Positions 33,755 to 42,535 of a DNA stretch of 64,000 nucleotides are shown piece after piece. The DNA is from Mycoplana azooxidifex (lineage in GTDB: Bacteria; Pseudomonadota; Alphaproteobacteria; Rhizobiales; Rhizobiaceae): positions 480,435 to 544,434 of the forward strand of contig NZ_JACIEE010000004.1 of assembly GCF_014196765.1 (NCBI RefSeq), written 5' to 3'. Under the pieces are notes generated by a model. That model saw only the letters and a program-made list of their open reading frames with translations. It did no database searches and was not told the DNA's origin. A program made the translations under genes and the position numbers. Numbering within the stretch: the stretch's first letter is position 1; the number at the start of each line of letters is the position of its first letter.

Positions 33755-34351
33755 TCAGTCCGGCTTGAAGCGGCCTTCGAAGGCGAAGGCCTCGACCGGG
33801 TGGCGCTGGCTTGGAACTTCACGGGCTTTCAGGTCCTCGGGCAGCGTTTCCTTCGGCGCCATCTTGCCGATGGCGAGGCCCGCCTCGACCCGGTAACCCT
33901 CCGGCACACCGGCAGCCGCCATCGCCTTGTCGCGATCGATCCCCGCCATGGCGTGGACGTGGTAGCCCGAAAACGTCGCCTGCAACGCCAGCGCGCTCCA
34001 GGCCGCACCCGTGTCGAAGGCATGCGTATAGGCGGGGCGGATCTCCCCGGAGGCGGTGCGGTTGTGGGTCTTGGAAACGATCACGGCCAGAACCGAGGCA
34101 TTGGGCGTCCAGCGCCGGTTGCCCTCGTCCAGCGTCGACAGGATGGCCTGGAAGGCCTCTGTGCCGCGATGGGCGTAGACGAGGCGCCAGGGCTGGCGGT
34201 TGCTCGCCGATGGCGTCCAGCGCGCGGCCTCGAACAGGCGCAGAAGGTCCTCCTGCGGCATCGCCTCGCCGGTGAAGGCGCGGGGCGACCATCGCTCGAG
34301 AAAGACCGGATGAATGTCGTGATCGGCCGTGCGGCCATTGATCTCATGCAT
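33755..34351 (-). CDS. Nitroreductase-family FMN protein
   Basis: This 198-residue protein has the FMN-binding pattern RWSPRAF and TPSASNRQPW near the N-terminus and the family C-terminal block GLAIGKMAPKETLP. Members reduce nitro groups, quinones or related electron acceptors with NAD(P)H. The ATG reading MHEING follows GGTGGTG; an in-frame GTG four codons upstream is an alternative. It is divergent from gabD. Confidence 0.85.
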   Translation of the reverse strand: MHEINGRTADHDIHPVFLERWSPRAFTGEAMPQEDLLRLFEAARWTPSASNRQPWRLVYAHRGTEAFQAILSTLDEGNRRWTPNASVLAVIVSKTHNRTASGEIRPAYTHAFDTGAAWSALALQATFSGYHVHAMAGIDRDKAMAAAGVPEGYRVEAGLAIGKMAPKETLPEDLKAREVPSQRHPVEAFAFEGRFKPD

Positions 34352-34462
34352 AAATTTCACCACCAGTGTTGCTGTCCTTGAAAGGGCCCTTGACGGGGGC
34401 AGGATGCACCGACGCGCGACCGATGTCGACCGGGCGCGGTCGCCGCAACAGCCTTCGCCGCA

Positions 34463-34492
34463 TTGTGGAGTGGGCGGAAAAGAGCCTATAAC
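34463..34492 (+). promoter_or_regulatory. Candidate promoter of gabD
   Basis: TTGTGG (34463-34468) and TATAAC (34487-34492) with an 18-bp spacer, about 40 bases upstream of gabD. Confidence 0.4.
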
Positions 34493-34533
34493 CGCATCCG
34501 GGAATTCAAGGTCGTGAACAGGGAGACAGCACC

Positions 34534-35988
34534 ATGAGCCTCAAAGATCCAACCCTCCTGCGCCAGGCGGCGCTCGTCGGCACGCGCTGGATCGAGGCCG
34601 ACCCTGCGACAGGAATCGCCGTGAACAATCCGGCGACTGGCGAACGCGTCGGCTACGTGCCGAAACTGGGTGCGACCGAGACGAAGGAGGCGATCGCCGC
34701 CGCCGAGAAGGCGCAGAAGGAATGGGCCGCGCGCACGGCCAAGGAGCGCTCCATCATCCTTCGCAAGTGGTTCGAGCTGATGATGTCCAACCAGGACGAT
34801 CTCGGCCGTATCCTGACGATGGAACAGGGCAAGCCCCTGGCCGAGGCCAAGGGCGAGATCGCCTATGGCGCAAGCTTCATCGAATGGTTCGCCGAAGAAG
34901 CGCGCCGCCTCTATGGCGATATCGTGCCCGGCCACCAGAAGGACAAGCGCATCCTGGTGATGAAGCAGCCGATCGGCGTGGTTGCCGCGATCACCCCGTG
35001 GAACTTCCCCAATGCGATGATCACCCGCAAGGCAGGGCCGGCCTTCGCCGCTGGCTGCGCCATGGTTCTGAAGCCGGCTTCGCAAACCCCGTTCTCCGCC
35101 ATCGCGATCGCGGTCCTTGCCGAACGCGCCGGCCTGCCGCCGGGGCTGTTCAGCGTCATCACCGGATCCGCCAGGGAGATCGGCGCCGAGATGACGGCAA
35201 ACCCGACGGTGCGCAAGCTCACCTTTACCGGCTCGACCGAGGTCGGCGCCGAGCTCTACAGGCAGAGCGCGACGACGATCAAGAAGCTGGGGCTCGAGCT
35301 CGGCGGCAATGCACCCTTCATCGTCTTCGACGACGCCGACCTCGACGCGGCGGTCGAGGGTGCCTTGATCGCGAAGTTCCGCAACAACGGCCAGACCTGT
35401 GTCTGCGCCAACCGCATCTATGCGCAGGAGGGTGTCTATGATGCGTTCTCCGAAAAGCTGGCCGCTGCGGTCGCAAAGCTCAAGACCGGAAACGGCTTCG
35501 ATGAAGGCGTCATTCTCGGTCCGTTGATCGACGAGGCGGCGCTCGCCAAGGTCGAGGAGCATGTGTCCGACGCGCTCGGCAAGGGTGCGCGCGTCGTCCA
35601 GGGCGGCAAGCGCCACGCGCTAGGCGGCACATTCTATGAAGCGACCGTTATCACCGGTGTAACATCCGATATGGCGGTGGCGCGCGAGGAGACGTTCGGG
35701 CCGGTGGCGCCCGTTTTCCGCTTCAAGGACGAGGCGGACGTCATTGCGCAGGCGAACGATACCGAGTTCGGGCTCGCCTCCTACTTCTACGCCAAGGATC
35801 TGGCACGCGTCTTCCGCGTCGCCGAGGCGCTGGAATACGGCATGGTTGGCGTCAACACCGGGCTGATCTCGACGGCGGAAGCGCCGTTCGGCGGCGTCAA
35901 GCTGTCGGGCCTCGGCCGGGAGGGGTCGAAGTACGGTATCGAGGAGTTCACCGAGATGAAGTACGTCTGCCTCGGCGGCATCGGTTGA
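34534..35988 (+). CDS. gabD: NAD(P)-dependent succinate-semialdehyde dehydrogenase
   Basis: This 484-residue aldehyde dehydrogenase has ELGGNAPFIVF (catalytic Glu) and GQTCVCANR (catalytic Cys) and aligns best with GabD, which oxidizes succinic semialdehyde to succinate. The neighbouring HpaI-type aldolase could supply the semialdehyde. A related aldehyde such as lactaldehyde is a possible alternative, given the sugar locus nearby. Confidence 0.9.
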   Translation: MSLKDPTLLRQAALVGTRWIEADPATGIAVNNPATGERVGYVPKLGATETKEAIAAAEKAQKEWAARTAKERSIILRKWFELMMSNQDDLGRILTMEQGKPLAEAKGEIAYGASFIEWFAEEARRLYGDIVPGHQKDKRILVMKQPIGVVAAITPWNFPNAMITRKAGPAFAAGCAMVLKPASQTPFSAIAIAVLAERAGLPPGLFSVITGSAREIGAEMTANPTVRKLTFTGSTEVGAELYRQSATTIKKLGLELGGNAPFIVFDDADLDAAVEGALIAKFRNNGQTCVCANRIYAQEGVYDAFSEKLAAAVAKLKTGNGFDEGVILGPLIDEAALAKVEEHVSDALGKGARVVQGGKRHALGGTFYEATVITGVTSDMAVAREETFGPVAPVFRFKDEADVIAQANDTEFGLASYFYAKDLARVFRVAEALEYGMVGVNTGLISTAEAPFGGVKLSGLGREGSKYGIEEFTEMKYVCLGGIG

Positions 35989-36002
35989 CGACGCTCGACT
36001 CT

Positions 36003-36031
36003 CCATCGGCCGGCGCACCGTCGGCCGATGG
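36003..36031. repeat. Intercistronic hairpin between gabD and hpaI-like gene
   Basis: CCATCGGCCG and CGGCCGATGG form a perfect 10-bp stem with a 9-base loop and no T run. It could stabilize the gabD end of the message or attenuate readthrough. Confidence 0.5.
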
Positions 36032-36066
36032 TCACTGATCTTATTGCAGTCGAGGAGGATTTGCGC

Positions 36067-36870
36067 ATGCCCGCTCCCACCAATCCGTTCAAGGCCGCGC
36101 TCCGCGAGGGAAAATTCCAGCTCGGTCTGTGGGTGGCGCTCGGCAGCGCCTACGCCGCCGAGATTGCCGCCGGCAGCGGCTACGACTGGCTGCTGATCGA
36201 CGGCGAGCACGGGCCGAACGACATGCCGCTGATCGGGGCGCAGCTCGGCGCCTTGCGCGGCAGCGCGAGCCACCCGATCGTCCGACCGCCGATGGGCGAG
36301 GCATGGCTGCTGAAGCAGTTGCTCGATCTCGGCGCACAGACCTTCCTGATCCCGATGGTGGAGACCGCCGAGCAGGCAGCCACGCTGGTGAGGGCCGTGC
36401 GCTATCCGCCCCGGGGCATCCGCGGCGTCGGCGCCGGACTTGGACGCGCCAGCGATTTCAACCGGATACCGGACTACCTCGCCACGGCCGACGAAGAGAT
36501 CTGCCTGATCGTGCAGGTCGAAAGCCGCGCCGGTCTCGAGGCGCTCGACGACATCGCCGCGGTCGAGGGCGTGGACGGCGTCTTCATCGGCCCCTCCGAC
36601 CTGGCCGCGGACATGGGGTACTTGGGCCAGCCGTCCGCCTCAGCCGTACAGGAGGCGATCCGTGACGCCTTCCTGCGCATCCACCGGCATGGAAAGGCGC
36701 GCGGGATCATGACCGTGGCGGTCGACCAGGCGCACGAGTACCGGGCGATGGGCGCGGACTTCATGGCGATCGGCACCGACGTCAATTGCCTGGTGAGATC
36801 GATTGACGGCCTGCGCCGCACCTTCCTGGGCCTGCCCGTTGGAGCAGACCAGAAGGGCGGCGGATACTGA
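36067..36870 (+). CDS. hpaI: HpcH/HpaI-family class II aldolase
   Basis: This 267-residue metal-dependent aldolase has LIDGEHGPND, the metal-binding Glu of IVQVESRAG, and GPSDLAADMG with the metal Asp. Family members split 4-hydroxy-2-oxoheptane-1,7-dioate to pyruvate and succinic semialdehyde, or cleave 2-keto-3-deoxy-sugar acids such as KDR (RhmA) to pyruvate and lactaldehyde. The adjacent gabD favours the first role, the downstream sugar locus the second. The ATG follows GAGGAGGA. Confidence 0.85.
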   Translation: MPAPTNPFKAALREGKFQLGLWVALGSAYAAEIAAGSGYDWLLIDGEHGPNDMPLIGAQLGALRGSASHPIVRPPMGEAWLLKQLLDLGAQTFLIPMVETAEQAATLVRAVRYPPRGIRGVGAGLGRASDFNRIPDYLATADEEICLIVQVESRAGLEALDDIAAVEGVDGVFIGPSDLAADMGYLGQPSASAVQEAIRDAFLRIHRHGKARGIMTVAVDQAHEYRAMGADFMAIGTDVNCLVRSIDGLRRTFLGLPVGADQKGGGY

Positions 36871-36885
36871 GGCGGATCCTGCAGC

Positions 36886-37764
36886 TCAGTTGGTGGATTG
36901 CAGCAGCGTCTCGCGGGCCGATTTCAGGTGCCGCCGGCAGGCATCCTCGATCCGTGCGGGATCGCGCGATTTCAGCGCGTCGATGTAGACCAGATGCTCC
37001 TCCATCGCCCGTGCATTTCGCTGGCGCGCATTCGTCTTGTTCCACTGGTAGTGATAGTGGAAGACGATGGCGATGATGTCGTAGAAATCGATGATGAACC
37101 GGTTGCGCGAGGCCCGGTGCACGAGCAGGTGAAACCGCTCGTCCAGCTCGGAAAATTCACGGTAGCGGTTGTCCACGTCGGCAAGGATCTCGCGGTGGAG
37201 GGCCGCTATAGAGTCCAGCTCCGCCCATGCGGGATGGTCGTCCGGCAGATGCGCGAACGCGGCGGCCGAGCGCAGCTCGAACATTTCGCGCACCTCGGTC
37301 AGCTCGAGCGCGAACTCCGGCGTGAACCCCTTCAGTACCCAGTGGCTGTTCGGGCGCTTCTCGATCAGCCCGAAGCGGCTGAACCGGATGAGGAATTCCC
37401 GCACGCTCGTGGTGCCGGTGCCGATCTCGCGGGCAAGCTCCAGCTCGTTGATCTGCATGCCCGGTTCGGCGCCGCCGGCAAGAATGCGGCGCATGAAGCT
37501 GCGCTCGATGATCTCCGAAAGCGAATCGGTTTCCGCGGTCGGGAAGTAGTCGGCGGCAACGGGCTTGCGGAGCACGACCTTGCGGCGCTTCGACCATTCT
37601 ATCAGCCCGATCTCTTCCAGCCGCGTCAAGATTGCCCGGATCGTCGTGCGGCTGACCCCAAGCTTGTTGCCGAGCTCCGGTTCGGATGCGAGCGCACTGC
37701 TCGTATCGAGGAGAACGAGGCAACGATTGAAGGCATCCTTGAAGACGGTATTCTGCTTGGCCAT
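36886..37764 (-). CDS. GntR/FCD-family regulator with two winged-helix domains
   Basis: This 292-residue protein has an N-terminal winged helix (about 8-68, LGVSRTTIRAILTRLEEIGL), a second GntR-type winged helix (about 81-148, LAREIGTGTTSVREFLIRFS) and an FCD ligand domain (about 152-280). The FCD metal ligands are recognizable as ELDERFHLLVH, AMEEHL and CRRHL (Asp and three His). One winged helix is the norm for FCD regulators. It is divergent from the aldo/keto reductase and is the likely controller of the sugar locus. Confidence 0.88.
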   Translation of the reverse strand: MAKQNTVFKDAFNRCLVLLDTSSALASEPELGNKLGVSRTTIRAILTRLEEIGLIEWSKRRKVVLRKPVAADYFPTAETDSLSEIIERSFMRRILAGGAEPGMQINELELAREIGTGTTSVREFLIRFSRFGLIEKRPNSHWVLKGFTPEFALELTEVREMFELRSAAAFAHLPDDHPAWAELDSIAALHREILADVDNRYREFSELDERFHLLVHRASRNRFIIDFYDIIAIVFHYHYQWNKTNARQRNARAMEEHLVYIDALKSRDPARIEDACRRHLKSARETLLQSTN

Positions 37765-37913
37765 GGCTCTCGTCGATCGATCGGGTTGAGATCTGCTCGT
37801 TTAAGTGGCGGCGGAAAAATAATCCAGCGCATGGACGGGCTTCGCCGGATCTGTCCTCCGGCCATGCCGGAGCCGGTCCCTGCATGTGATCCTCCCGTCG
37901 CCCATAATACCCA

Positions 37914-37949
37914 TTGACCTTGATCTGTCTATTGTAGATAAAAGACAGA
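37914..37949. promoter_or_regulatory. Candidate promoter/operator between gntR and aldo/keto reductase
   Basis: TTGACC (37914-37919) is a possible -35 toward the plus-strand operon. It is followed by an inverted repeat, TCTGTCT (37924-37930) with AGACAGA (37943-37949), enclosing TCTA-N3-TAGA. A regulator bound here would cover the -10 region. The inference rests on symmetry and position. Confidence 0.45.
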
Positions 37950-38011
37950 AGTCGGATTGTTCTGCGCGCAACCTGGGAGTGAGGGGTGCAAGCGCGCAGC
38001 GGGAGGCAGCG

Positions 38012-39034
38012 ATGCGGACACGGACCATCGGTACGACGGGCCTCGCCGTGGGCGAGTACAGCTTCGGAACGGCTGCTCTCGGCGGCCTTTACCGTCCCTG
38101 CCCGCGCGACACCGCGATCGCAACGCTGGAAGCAGCGTGGGACGAGGGCATGCGCTACTTCGATACGGCGCCCTGGTATGGCTTCGGCCTTGCCGAGCGC
38201 GCGACCGGCGATTTCCTTCGCGCCAAGCCGAAAGACGCGTGGGTGCTCTCCACCAAGGTCGGCCGGATCATGTTTCCGGTGGACGACGACAAGGTGCCGA
38301 CGGACTACGGCTATGTCGATCCGCTGCCCTTCGATGTGCGCTACGACTACAGCGACGACGGCATCATGCGCTCGCTGGAACTGAGCTATACGCGGCTCGG
38401 GCTCAACCGCATCGACATCCTCTATGTTCACGACATCGGTGCCTATACCCATGGCGCCGAGCGCAATGCAGCGCATTTCAAGGCGCTGATGGATTCCGGG
38501 CTGAAGGCGCTCGAGGAACTGAAGGCGTCCGGCACCATCAAGGCCTATGGCCTCGGCGTGAACGAGGTGCCTGTCTGCCTGGAGGTCATGAAGCGCGCGC
38601 CGATCGACTGCATCCTGCTGGCCGGGCGGTACACGCTTCTGGATCGCTCTGCAGTCGAGGAACTGCTTCCGCTCTGCCAGGAACTGAAGACTTCGCTGGT
38701 GGTCGGAGGCGTGTTCAACTCGGGCATTCTGGCGACCGGCGCGGTCGCGGGTGCGCATTTCGACTACATGCCCGCCAATGACGACGTCGTGGCGCGCGTG
38801 CGCGCCCTTGAGGAACTGGCGAGCATCAACGGCGTGCCGCTTGCGGCTGCCGCGATGCAGTTTCCTCTGCGGCATCCTGCGGTCGCTTCGGTGCTTCTGG
38901 GCACGGCCAAGCCGTCCAGCCTGCACCGTAACGCCGAACTCACCCGGATCACGGTGCCGGAAGCCCTTTACATGGAAGCCGACGGCCATACTCTGGTCGC
39001 TCCGCCGCTCGGAACCGAGGCGGTGCGGCAATAG
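38012..39034 (+). CDS. Aldo/keto reductase, probable L-fucose (6-deoxy sugar) dehydrogenase
   Basis: This 340-residue AKR has the tetrad Asp51, Tyr56 and Lys82 (STKVGR) and His in ILYVHDIG. It resembles the D-threo-aldose / L-fucose dehydrogenase group, which oxidizes L-fucose to the lactone with NAD(P). The ATG has GGGAGG upstream. The next gene, 39 bases away, is fucU, which supplies the ring anomer, so the substrate guess is supported by context. Confidence 0.8.
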   Translation: MRTRTIGTTGLAVGEYSFGTAALGGLYRPCPRDTAIATLEAAWDEGMRYFDTAPWYGFGLAERATGDFLRAKPKDAWVLSTKVGRIMFPVDDDKVPTDYGYVDPLPFDVRYDYSDDGIMRSLELSYTRLGLNRIDILYVHDIGAYTHGAERNAAHFKALMDSGLKALEELKASGTIKAYGLGVNEVPVCLEVMKRAPIDCILLAGRYTLLDRSAVEELLPLCQELKTSLVVGGVFNSGILATGAVAGAHFDYMPANDDVVARVRALEELASINGVPLAAAAMQFPLRHPAVASVLLGTAKPSSLHRNAELTRITVPEALYMEADGHTLVAPPLGTEAVRQ

Positions 39035-39073
39035 GGTTGCCGGCAGATTTGAAAGATATTCAGGAGCATACGC

Positions 39074-39520
39074 ATGTTGAAAGGCATTCACCCCCTGCTC
39101 GGCCCCGATCTCCTGCACGCGCTGCAGTCGATGGGGCACGGGGACGATATCGCCATCGTGGACGCGAACTTCCCGGCCCATTCGATGGGGCCGAAAGTCA
39201 TCCGCGCCGATGGCGTCGATGCGCTCGCCATGACCGAGGCCGTCCTCGCCCACATGCCGCTCGATACGTTCGTGTCGGACGTCGCCTGGCGGATGCAGGT
39301 CGTCGGCGATCCGGACGCGGTGCCGCCGGTTTGCGTCGAATTCCAGAACATCGTCAACCGCCTGGCCGGTGATTTCACCGTTCGGTCGGTCGAACGCTTC
39401 GCCTTCTACGAGATGACGCGGAAGGCGGCCTACATCATCGCAACGACCGAGTTTCGGCTCTATGGCAACATCATTCTCAAAAAGGGCGTGCTGCATCCGC
39501 ACGAAGTCTTCAAGGTCTGA
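39074..39520 (+). CDS. fucU: RbsD/FucU-family sugar mutarotase, probable L-fucose mutarotase
   Basis: This 148-residue protein has the family pattern MLKGIHPLLGPDLLHAL and MGHGDDIAIVDANFPA, with His22 as a catalytic candidate, and a C-terminal YGNIILKKGV block typical of FucU rather than RbsD. It interconverts alpha and beta anomers. It is co-transcribed with the aldo/keto reductase. Confidence 0.88.
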   Translation: MLKGIHPLLGPDLLHALQSMGHGDDIAIVDANFPAHSMGPKVIRADGVDALAMTEAVLAHMPLDTFVSDVAWRMQVVGDPDAVPPVCVEFQNIVNRLAGDFTVRSVERFAFYEMTRKAAYIIATTEFRLYGNIILKKGVLHPHEVFKV

Positions 39521-39842
39521 CGGAGCCGGGGACGGAACGTCAAAATGGAATGAACATTCCATGTTGACAGTTTGGCGGAACTATTGTTTCAATTGAGCAT
39601 CGCCTGATTGTTGGGGCTGCATGTCACCGTGGAGGCGGTGGCGTCGCGAAGGAGGAAATCGATAGCGGGCTGCGCCCGGGCCGTATGCGCAGGAGCGCGA
39701 TGGCCTGGGGGCGCTGGGGCTTACGACCCGATCTTTCCACACCGGCCGCGAACATAAATGTATTTTATCGATAAGAATCGTCCGCTCGCGTTCAGCGGTT
39801 CGGTTTCACTGGAGGAGAACGCACCCTGAGAGGAGAACCCTG
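39521..39842 (+). promoter_or_regulatory. Regulatory leader of the sugar ABC operon (no gene)
   Basis: This is a 322-bp gap. The operator-like ATGGAATGAACATTCCAT (39545-39562, 7-bp inverted repeat) abuts a -35 TTGACA (39564-39569), with TTCAAT 18 bp on as a plausible -10. The implied leader is about 240 bases. It contains AAGGAGGA (39649-39656) with no start codon at the usual distance, a palindrome TTATCGATAA (39765-39774), and the SBP ribosome site. I see no protein-coding gene in it. Confidence 0.5.
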
Positions 39843-40832
39843 ATGAGCATTGCCAAGCAGCTTCTGTCGCGACGCACATTCACCGCGCTGGCCGGTGCAG
39901 CCGTGTTTGCGACGATGACGCCCGCCGCGTCGTTCGCGCAGGACGTCACCATCCCGATTATCGTGAAGGACACCACATCGTTCTACTGGCAGATCGTTCT
40001 TGCCGGTGCACGCGCAGCCGGCAAGGATCTCGGCGTGAGCGTGCCGGAACTCGGCGCCCAGTCCGAGGCCGACATCAACGGCCAGATCAGCATTCTCGAG
40101 AATGCCGTCGCCGGCAAGCCGGCCGCCGTCGTCATCTCGCCGACCGAATTCAAGGCGCTCGGAAAGCCGGTCGACGAGGCCGCAAAGTCCGTTCCGGTCA
40201 TCGGCATCGATTCCGGCGCCGACTCGAAGGCCTTTTCTTCGTTCCTGACGACAGACAACGTCCAGGGCGGTCGCATTGCCGCCGACGGTCTGGCCGCCGC
40301 CATCAAGGAAGCCACCGGCAAGGAAGAGGGCGAAGTCGCCATCATCACCAGCCTGCCCGGTGCCGGCTCGCTCGAGCAGCGCCGCGAGGGCTTCCTCGAC
40401 CAGGTCAAGACCAAGTATCCGGGCCTGAAGGTCATTGCCGACAAGTATGCGGACGGACAGGCTACGACCGGCCTCAACATGATGACCGACCTTATCACCG
40501 CCAATCCGAACCTCGTCGGCGTCTTCGCCTCCAACCTGATCATGGCGCAGGGCGTCGGTCAGGCGATCTCGGAAAACAAGCTCGGCGACAAGATCAAGGT
40601 CATCGGCTTCGACAGCGACGACAAGACGATCGGCTTCCTCAAGGACGGCGCGCTTGCCGGCCTCGTGGTGCAGGATCCCTATCGCATGGGCTACGACGGC
40701 GTGAAGACGGCGCTGGCGGTTTCCAAGGGCGAGAAGGTCGAGGCCAATGTCGATACCGGCGCCAACCTGGTGACGAAGGCCAACATGAGCGAGCCCAAGA
40801 TCGACGCGCTCATCAACCCGAAGGTCAACTGA
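39843..40832 (+). CDS. Sugar ABC transporter substrate-binding protein
   Basis: This 329-residue periplasmic-binding protein of the ribose/xylose (PBP1, type I) fold has a signal peptide cleaving near ASFA-QD (residue 32). Its SRRTFTAL start resembles a Tat signal. The binding-protein core IGIDSGADSKAF, LTTDNVQGGR and VIGFDSDD is complete. With the ATPase and permease downstream it imports a sugar, plausibly the substrate of the adjacent dehydrogenases; specificity cannot be read from sequence. Confidence 0.9.
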   Translation: MSIAKQLLSRRTFTALAGAAVFATMTPAASFAQDVTIPIIVKDTTSFYWQIVLAGARAAGKDLGVSVPELGAQSEADINGQISILENAVAGKPAAVVISPTEFKALGKPVDEAAKSVPVIGIDSGADSKAFSSFLTTDNVQGGRIAADGLAAAIKEATGKEEGEVAIITSLPGAGSLEQRREGFLDQVKTKYPGLKVIADKYADGQATTGLNMMTDLITANPNLVGVFASNLIMAQGVGQAISENKLGDKIKVIGFDSDDKTIGFLKDGALAGLVVQDPYRMGYDGVKTALAVSKGEKVEANVDTGANLVTKANMSEPKIDALINPKVN

Positions 40833-40843
40833 CCCAAGGGCAG

Positions 40844-40868
40844 CCGCGCCGGTTTCCCGCCGGCGCGG
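40844..40868 (+). terminator. Intercistronic hairpin after the binding-protein gene
   Basis: CCGCGCCGG and CCGGCGCGG form a 9-bp GC-rich stem with a 7-base loop followed by TTTCCC. It is probably a leaky attenuator that keeps the binding protein more abundant than the ATPase, as in many ABC operons. Confidence 0.55.
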
Positions 40869-40945
40869 TTTCCCGACTTTGATCGCGGAACCGTCCGGCG
40901 CTTGCGCCGGGCGATTGGAAAGGCCGCAAGCAGGAGGAGAGCACC

Positions 40946-42502
40946 ATGACCCGGCTGGAGGATATTGCGCATCGCCACGACGAGGCCAGCGCTCTTCTGA
41001 CGGAAGGCAGCCGCGTGCCGGCGGGCACGCCGATCCTCGAATTGAAGGGCCTTCAGAAGAACTACGGCTACGTGCAGGCCCTGAAGCCGGCGACGATCAC
41101 CTTTCTGGCGGGCGAGATCCACGCCATCGTCGGGGAAAACGGCGCGGGCAAGTCGACGCTCATCAAGCTTTTGACCGGCGTCATCACGCGGACGGCCGGC
41201 GAAGTGCTCTGGTGCGGCCATCCGGTCGCCCTTTCCACCCCCAACGAGGCGATCGCGCGCGGCATCAATGCCGTGCATCAGGAGGTGGTCCTCTGCCCGC
41301 ACCTGTCGGTCGCAGCCAATCTTTTCCTCGGCGACGAAGTCGAGCGGCACGGGCTGATGCGCAAGAGGCAGATGGAGCGGATGGCGCAGTCCGTCCTCGA
41401 CGACCTCGGCTTCTACCTCCCGGCCGCAGCCGACCTCGGCTCGCTGACCATCGGCCAGCAGCAACTCGTCGCCACCGCGCGCGCAGCGATGCGCGGCACG
41501 CAGTTCCTCATCTTCGACGAGCCGACCGCCTACCTGACGCGACAGGAATCCGCCCAGCTCTTCAAGCTGATCCGCCGCCTGCAGAGCGAGGGCGTCACGA
41601 TCGTCTACATCAGTCATCGGATGGAAGAGGTCTTCGAGCTGGCCGACCGCGTATCAGTTCTGCGCGACGGAACCCATGTCGGCACGCGGGCGATCGGCGA
41701 GACCAACGAGAGCGAGCTGATCGCGCTGATGATCAATCGCTCGATCGAGCAGATCTACCACAAGGAAGACATCCCGATCGGCGCGCCGATCCTGGAAGCG
41801 CGCGGGCTGTCCGGGCCGGGCTTCGAGGATATCTCGCTGACCGTCCGGGCCGGCGAGATCGTCGGCCTCTACGGGCTGATCGGCGCCGGCCGCAGCGAGT
41901 TCGCGCTCGGTCTCTACGGACGCCATCCGCTGTCGGCGGGCGAAGTCCACTGGATGGGCCGCAAGGTGAAGATTCGCAACGAGCGCGACGCGATGGAACT
42001 CGGGATCGCGCTCGCTCCGGAAAGCCGGCGCGACCAGGGCCTTTGCCTCAACCTGCCGATCGGCCTCAATATCAACCTGCCGGTCTTCGGGCGGCTGAGC
42101 CGCGGCCCCGTGATCGGTCGGGCCGAGGAGGCGGCGAACGCCGACAGGCAGATCCGCGACCTCGCCATCAAGACGCCGAGCCGGCGCGTGCCGGCGTCGT
42201 CGATGTCCGGCGGTAACCAGCAGAAGATCGTTATCGGCAAGTGGCTGAGCCATGGTGCCAAGCTGTTCATCTTCGACGAGCCGACGGTCGGCGTCGACGT
42301 CGGCACCAAGGCGGAGATCTACCGGCTCTTCGCAAAGCTTTTGAAGGAGGGGGCCGGCATCATCCTCATCTCCTCCTACCTGCCGGAAGTCTACGAGCTT
42401 GCCGACAGGCTGCACGTATTCCGGGGCGGCAGGCTTGTCGGCAGCCACGATTTCCACGCCGCAACCCACGAGGACGTGCTCGGCGAGGCAATAGGCGTCT
42501 GA
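40946..42502 (+). CDS. Sugar ABC transporter ATP-binding protein (two NBDs)
   Basis: This 518-residue protein is of the RbsA/MglA/XylG type. NBD1 has Walker A GENGAGKST (63-71) and Walker B FLIFDEPT, but its signature reads LTIGQQQ rather than LSGGQ. NBD2 keeps MSGGNQQK and FIFDEPTVGVD but has only the degenerate GLIGAGRSE where Walker A should be. The degenerate second site is usual in this class. Confidence 0.93.
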   Translation: MTRLEDIAHRHDEASALLTEGSRVPAGTPILELKGLQKNYGYVQALKPATITFLAGEIHAIVGENGAGKSTLIKLLTGVITRTAGEVLWCGHPVALSTPNEAIARGINAVHQEVVLCPHLSVAANLFLGDEVERHGLMRKRQMERMAQSVLDDLGFYLPAAADLGSLTIGQQQLVATARAAMRGTQFLIFDEPTAYLTRQESAQLFKLIRRLQSEGVTIVYISHRMEEVFELADRVSVLRDGTHVGTRAIGETNESELIALMINRSIEQIYHKEDIPIGAPILEARGLSGPGFEDISLTVRAGEIVGLYGLIGAGRSEFALGLYGRHPLSAGEVHWMGRKVKIRNERDAMELGIALAPESRRDQGLCLNLPIGLNINLPVFGRLSRGPVIGRAEEAANADRQIRDLAIKTPSRRVPASSMSGGNQQKIVIGKWLSHGAKLFIFDEPTVGVDVGTKAEIYRLFAKLLKEGAGIILISSYLPEVYELADRLHVFRGGRLVGSHDFHAATHEDVLGEAIGV

Positions 42503-42535
42503 GCCAGAATTGAGATTGAAGCGGGAGAAGCAAGA

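Noticed and set aside
39621-39665. A 14-codon frame (MSPWRRWRREGGNR) in the sugar ABC leader
   Set aside because: It is rich in Trp and Arg but has no ribosome site, and no attenuator hairpin follows, so a leader peptide is not supported.
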